DNA of 64,000 bases from Zoroaster sp. YZ-2022 (taxonomy: Eukaryota; Echinodermata; Asteroidea; Forcipulatida; Zoroasteridae), in assembly GCA_029582265.1 (NCBI GenBank), contig CM055837.1, positions 4,263,148 through 4,327,147 on the forward strand. Direction: 5' to 3'. This document shows, piece by piece, positions 38,001 through 50,000 of the stretch. Under the pieces are notes generated by a model, which was not told the origin of the DNA, did not search any database, and saw only the letters and a program-made list of their open reading frames with translations. How positions within the stretch are numbered: position 1 is the first letter of the stretch; the number at the start of each line of letters is the position of its first letter. The position numbers and the translations under genes were made by a program.

Positions 38001-41000
38001 TCACCTTTGTCACCCCAGTCAGGGTTCCATGAGTTGGCAACAAGCCAATAGTCAACACCGTCCTCAGTGCCCCATCCAAGTATCTTGATGGCATGTCCTC
38101 CAAGTAAGGAACCAGTCTTATGCTGATAGACACCTATGAAACACATGTTATACTAGAGCTTGAACCAGTCTTATGCTGATAGACACCTATGAAACACATG
38201 TTATACTAGAGCTAAAATATTCACTCAATTCTAAAGTGAAATAATACTGGACACAGTATTATATACCAGTGGCAAACCTGGTGTTAGAACAGTAGAGGGC
38301 ACATGCTCTTATGGTTGCCAACCCTCCTAAATTCTTACGTCACTGATAAAGATACTTCTGCAGACACATTACTATGCAAGTCTCTTTTGTTGAATTGAGT
38401 AATGCCGGAAACTCATTTATACGAATAACAATATTTGTTGCTTTAAAGGTAATGGGAGGGGAGGGGCATTGGCGGATCCAGGTGGGGGGGGGCTAAGGGG
38501 GCTGTAGCCCCCCTAAAATCGTTTAAAAAAAATAATAAATAAAAAAAGGGAGAGAAAGAGAGAGAGAGGGAGGGGAGGGGAGAACGCACTCCCATTCCCT
38601 ACCTACTTAGTACTGTACTAACCGTTGCGCATAGGAAGTGGCGGCACCCTTTGTAGTACTGAAAAATAATTGTTTTTGATTCTCAGCTCCCCCCCCCCTA
38701 AAAAATGTTCTGGATCCGCCCATGAGGGGGATGGGTGGGAGGGGCAGTGGCGTATTTTTAGTGTCCAATTTTCAGGGTTGCACTAGTGGGTGCACCACTT
38801 TTTCTAGGGGGGCATGTCAATACTTGAATCCTGCAGTCTCAAATAGGGACCTAATTTTTCAAAATTCTGAATGGGACACCTTGGGGGGGGGGGGGGGCAC
38901 GGACCTCATAGTTACGCCACTAGGGAGGGGTCACTCCAATTGAAGTGGTTGGCATTACCTGATCTATATGTAGGGAAATCAGCGTACACACTGAAATCTG
39001 CCTCCACTGGTCCATTAGCCATGATCTCTTTCTGTATCTGATTTACATCTGAACTGATTGAGTACACCTTGGATCCTGTTGAAACACAAATCTGACATGC
39101 TAGATGGAGTAATCCCTGCCGACATGCTAGATGAAACTAATCCCTGCCGACATGCTAGATGAAACTAATCCCTGTCGAAATGCTAGATGAAAGTAATCCC
39201 TGCCGACATGCTAGATGAAACATGTCGGCAGGGATTACTTTCATCTAGCTTGTCGACAGGGATTAGTTTCATCTAGCGTGTCGGCAGGGATTAGTTTCAT
39301 CTAGCGTGTCAGCAGGGATTATAGTCCATCTAGTCCATCTAGCATGTCGGCAGGGATTAATCCATCTAGCATGTCGGCATGTCTACAGGGATTATAGTCC
39401 ATCTAGTCCATCTAGCATGTCGGCATGGATTAGTCCATCTAGCATGTCGGCATGGATTAGTCCATCTAGCATGTCGGCAGGGATTAGTCCATCTAGCATG
39501 TCGGCAGGGATTATAGTCCATCTAGTCCATCTAGCATGTCGGCATGGATTAGTCCATCTAGTCCATCTAGCATGTCGGCATGGATTAGTCCATCTAGCAT
39601 GTCGGCATGGATTATAGTTCATCTAGTCCATCTAGCGTGTCGGCATGGATTAATCCATCTAGTCCATCTAGCATGTCGGCATGGATTAGTCCATCTAGTA
39701 TGTCGGCATGGATTAGTCCATCTAGCATGTCGGCAGGGATTAGTCCATCTAGCATGTCGGCAGGGATTATAGTCCATCTAGTCCATCTAGCATGTCGGCA
39801 TGGATTAGTCCATCTAGTCCATCTAGCATGCCGGCATGGATTAGTCCATCTAGCATGTCGGCATGTCTACAGGGATTATAGTCCATCTAGTCCATCTAGC
39901 ATGTCGGCATGGATTAGTCCATCTAGTCCATCTAGCATGTCGGCATGGATTAGTCCATCTAGCATGTCGGCATGGATTAGTCCATCTAGCATGTCGGCAT
40001 GTCTGCAGGGATTATAGTCCATCTAGTCCATCTAGCATGTCGGCATGGATTAGTCCATCTAGCATGTCGGCATGGATTAGTCCATCTAGCATGTCGGCAG
40101 GGATTATAGTCCATCTAGTCCATCTAGCATGTCGGCATGGATTAGTCCATCTAGTCCATCTAGCATGTCGGCATGGATTAGTCCATCTAGCATGTCGGCA
40201 TGGATTATAGTTCATCTAGTCCATCTAGCATGTCGGCATGGATTAATCCATCTAGCATGTCGGCATGTCTACAGGGATTATAGTCCATCTAGTCCATCTA
40301 GCATGTCGGCATGGATTAATCCATCTAGCATGTCTACAGGGATTATAGTCCATCTAGTCCATCTAGCATGTCGGCATGGATTAGTCCATCTAGCATGTCG
40401 GCATGGATTAGTCCATCTAGCATGTCGGCAGGGATTAGTCCATCTAGCATGTCGGCAGGGATTATAGTCCATCTAGTCCATCTAGCATGTCGGCATGGAT
40501 TAGTCCATCTAGCATGTCGGCATGGATTAGTCCATCTAGTCCATCTAGCATGTCGGCATGGATTAGTCCATCTAGCATGTCGGCATGGATTAGTCCATCT
40601 AGCATGTCGGCATGTCTACAGGGATTATAGTCCATCTAGTCCATCTAGCATGTCGGCATGGATTAGTCCATCTAGCATGTCGGCATGTCTGCAGGGATTA
40701 TAGTCCATCTAGTCCATCTAGCATGTCGGCATGGATTAGTCCATCTAGCATGTCGGCATGTCTACAGGGATTATAGTCCATCTAGTCCATCTAGCATGTC
40801 GGCATGGATTAGTCCATCTAGCATGTCGGCATGTCTGCAGGGATTATAGTCCATCTAGTCCATCTAGCATGTCGGCATGGATTAGTCCATCTAGCATGTC
40901 GGCAGGGATTAGTCCATCTAGCATGTCGGCATGGATTAGTCCATCTAGTCCATCTAGCATGTCGGCATGGATTAGTCCATCTAGCATGTCGGCATGGATT

Positions 41001-44000
41001 AGTCCATCTAGCATGTCGGCATGTCTACAGGGATTATAGTCCATCTAGTCCATCTAGCATGTCGGCATGGATTAGTCCATCTAGCATGTCGGCATGGATT
41101 AGTCCATCTAGCATGTCGGCAGGGATTATAGTCCATCTAGTCCATCTAGCATGTCGGCATGGATTAGTCCATCTAGCATGTCGGCATGGATTAGTCCATC
41201 TAGCATGTCGGCAGGGATTAGTCCATCTAGCATGTCGGCAGGGATTATAGTCCATCTAGTCCATCTAGCATGTCGGCAGGGATTATAGTCCATCTAGTCC
41301 ATCTAGCATGTCGGCATGGATTAGTCCATCTAGCATGTCGGCATGGATTAGTCCATCTAGCATGTCGGCAGGGATTAGTCCATCTAGCCTGTCGGCATGC
41401 CATAATCCATCTAGTCCATCTAGCATGTCGGCAGGGATTATAGTCCATCTAGTCCATCTAGCATGTCGGCATGGATTAGTCCATCTAGCATGTCGGCATG
41501 TCTACAGGGATTATAGTCCATCTAGTCCATCTAGCATGTCGGCATGGATTAGTCCATCTAGTCCATCTGGCATGTCGGCATGGATTAGTCCATCTAGTCC
41601 ATCTAGCATGTCGGCATGGATTAGTTTCATCTAGCGTGTCAGCAGGGATTATAGTCCATCTAGTCCATCTAGCATGTCGGCATGGATTAGTCCATCTAGC
41701 ATGTCGGCAGGGATTAGTCCATCTAGCATGTCGGCAGGGATTAGTCCATCTAGCATGTCGGCAGGGATTATAGTCCATCTAGTCCATCTAGCAAGTCGGC
41801 ATGGATTAGTCCATCTAGCATGTCGGCAGGGATTAGTCCATCTAGCATGTCGGCACGGATTAGTCCATCTAGCATGTCGGCATGGATTAGTCCATCTAGC
41901 ATGTCGGCAGGGATTAGTCCATCTAGCATGTCGGCAGGGATTATAGTCCATCTAGTCCATCTAGTATGTCGGCATGGATTAGTCCATCTAGCATGTCGGC
42001 ATGGATTAGTCCATCTAGCATGTCGGCATGGATTAATCCATCTAGCATGTCTACAGGGATTATAGTCCATCTAGTCCATCTAGCATGTCGGCATGGATTA
42101 GTCCATCTAGTCCATCTAGCATGTCGGCATGGATTAGTCCATCTAGCATGTCGGCAGGGATTAGTCCATCTAGCATGTCTACAGGGATTATAGTCCATCT
42201 AGTCCATCTAGCATGTCGGCATGGATTAGTCCATCTAGTCCATCTAGCATGTCGGCATGGATTAGTCCATCTAGCATGTCGGCATGGATTAGTCCATCTA
42301 GCATGTCGGCATGGATTAGTCCATCTAGTCCATCTAGCATGTCGGCATGGATTAGTCCATCTAGCATGTCGGCATGGATTAGTCCATCTAGCATGTCGGC
42401 ATGGATTAGTCCATCTAGCATGTCGGCAGGGATTATAGTCCATCTAGTCCATCTAGCATGTCGGCATGGATTAGTCCATCTAGTCCATCTAGCATGTCGG
42501 CATGGATTAGTCCATCTAGCATGTCGGCAGGGATTAGTCCATCTAGCATGTCTACAGGGATTATAGTCCATCTAGTCCATCTAGCATGTCGGCATGGATT
42601 AGTCCATCTAGTCCATCTAGCATGTCGGCATGGATTAGTCCATCTAGCATGTCGGCATGGATTAGTCCATCTAGCATGTCGGCATGGATTAGTCCATCTA
42701 GTCCATCTAGCATGTCGGCATGGATTAGTCCATCTAGCATGTCGGCATGGATTAGTCCATCTAGCATGCCGGCATGGATTAGTCCATCTAGCATGTCGGC
42801 ATGTCTACAGGGATTATAGTCCATCTAGTCCATCTAGCATGTCGGCATGGATTAGTCCATCTAGTCCATCTAGCATGTCGGCATGGATTAGTCCATCTAG
42901 CATGTCGGCATGGATTAGTCCATCTAGCATGTCGGCATGGATTAGTCCATCTAGTCCATCTAGCATGTCGGCATGGATTAGTCCATCTAGCATGTCGGCA
43001 TGGATTAGTCCATCTAGCATGTCGGCATGTCTACAGGGATTATAGTCCATCTAGTCCATCTAGCATGTCGGCATGGATTAGTCCATCTAGCATGTCGGCA
43101 TGGATTAGTCCATCTAGCATGTCGGCAGGGATTATAGTCCATCTAGTCCATCTAGCATGTCGGCATGGATTAGTCCATCTAGCATGTCGGCATGGATTAG
43201 TCCATCTAGCATGTCGGCAGGGATTAGTCCATCTAGCATGTCGGCAGGGATTATAGTCCATCTAGTCCATCTAGCATGTCGGCAGGGATTATAGTCCATC
43301 TAGTCCATCTAGCATGTCGGCATGGATTAGTCCATCTAGCATGTCGGCATGGATTAGTCCATCTAGCATGTCGGCAGGGATTAGTCCATCTAGCATGTCG
43401 GCAGGGATTATAGTCCATCTAGTCCATCTAGCATGTCGGCAGGGATTATAGTCCATCTAGTCCATCTAGCATGTCGGCATGGATTAGTCCATCTAGCATG
43501 TCGGCATGTCTACAGGGATTATAGTCCATCTAGTCCATCTAGCATGTCGGCATGGATTAGTCCATCTAGTCCATCTGGCATGTCGGCATGGATTAGTCCA
43601 TCTAGTCCATCTAGCATGTCGGCATGGATTAGTTTCATCTAGCGTGTCAGCAGGGATTATAGTCCATCTAGTCCATCTAGCATGTCGGCATGGATTAGTC
43701 CATCTAGCATGTCGGCAGGGATTAGTCCATCTAGCATGTCGGCAGGGATTAGTCCATCTAGCATGTCGGCAGGGATTATAGTCCATCTAGTCCATCTAGC
43801 AAGTCGGCATGGATTAGTCCATCTAGCATGTCGGCAGGGATTAGTCCATCTAGCATGTCGGCACGGATTAGTCCATCTAGCATGTCGGCATGGATTAGTC
43901 CATCTAGCATGTCGGCAGGGATTAGTCCATCTAGCATGTCGGCAGGGATTATAGTCCATCTAGTCCATCTAGTATGTCGGTATGGATTAGTCCATCTAGC

Positions 44001-47000
44001 ATGTCGGCAGGGATTAGTCCATCTAGCGTGTCGGCATGGATTAGTCCATCTAGTCCATCTAGCATGTCGGCATGGATTAGTCCATCTAGCATGTCGGCAT
44101 GGATTAGTCCATCTAGCATGTCGGCATGGATTAGTCCATCTAGCATGTCGGCAGGGATTATAGTCCATCTAGTCCATCTAGCATGTCGGCATGGATTAGT
44201 CCATCTAGCATGTCGGCATGTCTACAGGGATTATAGTACATCTAGTCCATCTAGCATGTCGGCATGGATTAATCCATCTAGCATGTCGGCATGGATTAGT
44301 CCATCTAGCATGTCGGCATGTCGGCATGGATTATAGTCCATCTAGTCCATCTAGCATGTCGGTATGGATTAGTCCATCTAGTCCATCTAGCATGTCGGCA
44401 TGGATTACTCCATCTAGTCCATCTAGCATGTCGGCATGGATTAGTCCATCTAGTCCATCTAGCATGTCGGCATGGATTAGTCCATCTAGTCCATCTAGCA
44501 TGTCTGCAGGGATTATAGTCCATCTAGTCTTTTCTTTTACAGGCAAGTGATGCATTTTCTGCCTGTCATTTTCTTGTTCTTAAATAGAAACGGCATAAAT
44601 TTCAAGTCGTTGTTTTGACTGTATGCTTCAATTCACTTCACACTATGTCAAAACAAAACGGGGATTTGTAACGTAATAATGGTTGCATTTGTTTCTTATC
44701 ATTGTTTGGATTGGAAGAAACTCTAGGGTGGGTTTGTTGAAAATGCATGATGGGTTTAAATTACCATAATGTCTGTCTTTCATGAAAGTAATGTTGTAGC
44801 CTTGTCTACAGGTTTTGTGGCATGGTGGTGTTGATACTGATGCACCACATGGTTTAAGGTGACCTGGTTCGTGATGATCACAACTTGGAATTGAGTATGG
44901 CTGACAACCACTATTACTATTATACAGACCACCGCTAACAAGACCATTGTCTTTCCAATAACTCCATGCTGCCGCTGGATAACCACCATCACATCTTATA
45001 GACAGAAACAAAGATCCTCATTTGGTTTAATCCAAGGGGTAACTGATATGTGGGATTCTGTATAGACTCCCTACATTCCTGAACAACAACAATATTACTT
45101 TGTAATGGGGGAGGGGGGATTGTTAGAGAACATTTCGTCGCATTTTTCTCATAGTGACGAATCGGAAAAAAGTGCGTTACGAGTAAATCATGATTTAAGT
45201 CGGACACGTTTTCGCTGTTATTTTTTTGCTTTATTTGTCAAAAAACACATTTCGTTTTATCATCCAAGTGAAGTACCTGGTTGGTAATTTACTGTGTTTA
45301 CTTTGTTTACTCAGCGCACGCATAGCGTTTAGGCCTATACTTTCTTATTCGTCACTATGTAAAAACAGAAGTGCCGCCGGCGCTTATTCGCCACCCATGT
45401 GTTTGCAACGGCGGATCCAGGGGGGGGCCAACGGGGGCCATGGCCCCCCCCAAAAACCGAAGCTGTACGTCCCCCCCCAAAAAAAAAAAAAAAAAAATAA
45501 GAAGAAAAAAAAGGGGGAAAAAGAGAGACAAAACAAAACCCCACAACTTTACGCCCCTCCTTGTGCAGCTAAGTCTTGCTTATACGTTCAGCTTTTGTTA
45601 AAGTATGCAAATTACAACACACTGATTGGCTACATGAATGTGTTCATAATCCTACTCACGATCCAACATTGCCACAAAATTTGCAATGGTAGTTTGTGCA
45701 GTTAAGCCAAGCTGCATTAGACGAGGCGTACACGGTGATTGTATGCATGGCTTATGCACACGCGACTGGTTGTGTGGGGTTTCCTGGATATTAGGTGAGC
45801 CATGCAACGTCCGCAATGTAGGGCCTACGTTTAGACTTGGCGCGAACATCGCGTGCATAAAACGCATTTCAATCTTGTGAGTACGAGCAGGAGCAGTGAC
45901 TTGAAAGATTCGTCTTCCATCGTCATATGAGCAGTAAGTATCAACGTAAAATACAGTGGGCTGTTTTTGCAGCACTGTGTAGATTACACAATAATGTATG
46001 TTCAAATCCAAAGCTTATCACTGAAATTTCATACTAAATCAAGTATTGTCGTCTAGACCCACAAAACAAACAAACCCCACCAGAAACGTTTTGCGCTCGC
46101 AAATACGCCCCTCCACTGAGCATTTGGCCCCCCCTAAACTTTGGGCCTAGATCCGCCGTTGTGTGTTTGTACATGTACATAATCTATAAGGCCAATGTTA
46201 CCAATAAGTATCGACAAACGAATACACTGCCTAGCGATGTAATTTACCTTGAGATGTAAATACCTCAGATCCATGGTTTTTCTTTGTCTTACATTACAAA
46301 ACAAGCTAAAAACTTGATGTTTTCTACAGATTACGCTGCTCAGTCTGTCCGTGGTTATAGCTGGTACCAGCTGTCCGCGCACTGTAATATTGTATGCGTA
46401 CAAAGATACAGTGGTTACCAACCGGTTAAACGGATTTGACTTATTTGCTTATTCGCCGCATAGGTGATCTCTGTAACTCTAAAACCAGGCAGAATTATGG
46501 TTTAAAACCTTCACAGATGAAATTAGACATTCAAAGAACCCCAGAGCTGCAAAAACCCAGATTTCACAAAAACTGCCGATTCGTCACTATGAGAAAAATG
46601 CGACGATTTATATACATACCAAACAAATTGATTTAACAAATAATATGACATATCCACTAATTTTTCAGCATAGATGCAAAACAGGAGTATAGTAGTATAT
46701 GAGTATATGTTTAGTAACTGAAATTCATGTTTCAATTAAGATTTGTAACCATGCGTCTTCTCCCGCCATTTTAACTGTTGTCTGTACGTACAGTTTTGGT
46801 TTGAGAGAGAATTAAAACAATTTTGGCAAGGGACGTTTCTCGGTACAATGTACTGGTTCCCTTGTTTCTACCCAAAAATCTCATACTTAAGCTAAAATTA
46901 ATACAGGTTCAGAATTATATCATTCTTATGTCTGTTTAATTAACTTAGCTTATCAACACCATAATGAAGTGTTGATTATGAATTGCTACAAACGATCAAT

Positions 47001-50000
47001 CAACTGAAAAGTATATGATGGTCACCTTCTCACCATAAGTTATATATGGTCACTTACCATAAATTGGAAAGTTTATATTTTTATCAATCTACGGCAAAAA
47101 TAGGGAACTGGCATTTTTTCAAAGTGAAGGTTTGAATATTTTGGTGGAGTTGTTAATGAGGCAGTTACCATCGTTACCGGTACTTACCCATCACCACATG
47201 ATGAGCAGCATGAATTCAGATCTTCAGCAGAGATGTTGACTTGGATACCATTATGGATACATTCACGGTCTGACATGGACTCCACTGCACCAAAAGCCTG
47301 ACATTGTTAGAGAATATACCGGTAGTGATTATCAACTAAATAATTATAATATGTTGACTTGGATACCATTATGGATACATTCACGGTCTGACATGGACTC
47401 TACAGCACCAAAAGCCTGACATTGTTAGATAATATACCGGTAGCGATTATCAACTAAATAATATATAATATGTTGACTTGGATACCATTATGGATACATT
47501 CACGGTCTGACATGGACTCTACAGCACCAAAAGCCTGACATTGTTAGATAATATACCGGTAGCGATTATCAACTAAATAATATATAATATGTTGACTTGG
47601 ATACCCCCCTCCCATAGTTACGCCACTGGGGAGGGGTCACCTCTCGAATACCGTACGAGTGCTCTACCAACTGAGCTATTAACCAGTCCTATATATATTG
47701 GTGGGCGGTCCACTATCTATTGGTCTATGGGGCCAGGTCAGAGGTCAAACCATATCTGCCAAGTAGCCAGGGATCAAGCCCGGTCAGATGCAAACAACCT
47801 GGGTATTAAAACAGCAGTAACGGGGATCACACAACGGGACACAAGCCTTTTTACGTGGTTGTACACAAAGTAGAATTATAGGGAGAAAATGACCTGAAAT
47901 ATTATATAAACGTGAAGTGAGCAAAGAAAAACTGTCTAATGTCGAACTCGAACCCGCGACCTCTCGAATACCGTACGAGCGCTCTACCAACTGAGCTAAC
48001 CAGCTGGTGGGCGGTCCAATGCCACTGCCAATTATCTGTTGCTCTATGGGGCCAGGTCAGAGGCCAAACCATATCTGCCGAGTAGCTAGGGATCATATAT
48101 ATCAATTAAATCGGGAGGGTGGTCTTAGCTTTCGATCTAAACCGGACCTTCATCAGAGGCTTTGACAAAGTACAAACATAAAAAACACATCCATTTATAG
48201 GGAAAGGGAAAGCAAAGGATCATGGGGCGGGATCCAAAAAAGCGGGAAAATAGTAGCCAATTAAAGATAAGCATCAGTCTAGAAAAGCCAATATGAGTAT
48301 CAGAAGTGAACAAAGGAGGGGTTAGTAAGCCACACAATAAGTAGATGTGGCAGCATGTGGTAAAGCTAGGGTAAAGGAGGGATTATTGAGGCACACAATA
48401 GGTACAAGTGGCAGCTTGTAGTAAGGCTAGGGTAAAGATAGGGCAATACACAAAGGGATACGACAACAAAAGTTTTTTTTTCACCATACAAATTGAGGAG
48501 TTGGTGCGTGGGTGTAAATAAAGAGCAGTGTAAAAAACAGCAGGTTAAAGCAAATACCTGAAAATAGAACGGGTTAGAACAAATACCTGAAAAGAAAACA
48601 GGTTAATACAAAGGGCTGTGGAGAGAACGGGTTACAGCAAATACCTGAAAAAGGACAGGTTACAGCAAATACTTGAAAAAAGAGCAGGTTAAAGCAAATA
48701 CCTGAAAAAGGACAGGTTTAAGCAAATACTTAAAAAAAGAGCAGGTTAAAGCAAATACCTGAAAAAGGACAGGTTAAAGCAAATACCAGGAAAAGGACAG
48801 GTTAAAGCAAATACCTGAAAATAGAACAGGTTATGGCAAAAACCTGAAAAAAGAACAGGTTAAAACAAATACCTGGAAATAGAACAGGTTAAAACAAATT
48901 CCTGAAAAGAGAACAGGTTAAAACAAATACCTGAAAAGGGCACAGGTTAAACAAATACCTGAAAGGAGCACAGGTTAAAACAAATATCTGCAAAAAGAAC
49001 AGGTTAAACAAATATATCTGAAAAGAAAACAGGTTAAAGCAAATACCTGAAAAGAGAACAGGTTAAAGCAAATACCTGAAAAGAGAACAGGTTAAAACAA
49101 ATACCTGAAAAGAGAACAGGTTAAAGCAAATACCTAAAAAGAGAACAGGTTAAAGTAAATACCTGAAAAGATAACAGGTTAAAGCAAATACCTGAAAAGA
49201 GTACAGGTTAAAACAAATATCTGAAAAGACACTAGGTTAAAGCAAATACCTGAAAAGGAACAGGTTAGAACAAATACCTGAAAAAAGAACAGTTGATCAA
49301 ATCCAGCACTGATATAGGTGAATAGTAATGATATAGGTAAAGGTAGCTGGGTTATTTGATACCTGTGTTGATGTTGAGGCCGTATGGGTGAAGTGTTTTA
49401 AGTTGATGTATCCAGTGTGACTCCCTAAGTATGCGATGTGTATCATTGCTAGTGCAGGCTTCAATTACAATGAGTTCAACATCATTAATGCTATGATTAG
49501 GGTTGTTAAAATGGATTGCCACAGGGTAGGTTTTTTAGTTTTCACAGAGGAAACATGGTTAGCAAAGCGGAGACACAATTTGGTCTTTGTCTCCCCTACA
49601 TATGTTATACCACATGAGATTACATATATAACATTGGGTCTGTCACACTGGGATTTAGTTCTGATCAGATTATGATCAGTGACGAGGTTACGGGGGCGAC
49701 GGAAAGCAATCAAAGAGGGCTCAGGGATAGCTGAGCGTAACCTATCGGAGGAGTGTAAAATAGTCATGTTATCATTTACGATAGATGAAAGTCTGGGTAA
49801 TCTGGGGTGATAAGTGGTGACCAGGGGGAACTCTGTTGGGAAGGGTTTTCTTGTTACCCAGGGTAGGCAAGAGGGTGCTACGGGGGGTACAGAGGGCCCT
49901 GTTGATAGCTAGTTGGACCCTGCGTTTGCTATGACCCCGGGATACAAGGTGTTGCCTCAGTTCACGACCGTTTCCTGTATAAGGTATCAGTGGAACAGAT

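Noticed and set aside
37931..38146. Continuation of cathepsin B exon 7 past 38005 as a C-terminus
   Set aside because: The frame after DKG does not match cathepsin B; a consensus donor lies at 38004, and the true last exon was found at 32148-32075 in the right phase.
39306..44550. Dozens of overlapping open frames with repeated His/Leu/Ser/Pro motifs on both strands
   Set aside because: They result from a 27-bp unit (nine codons) without stops; no start context, domains or splice logic, and they lie in a cathepsin B intron.
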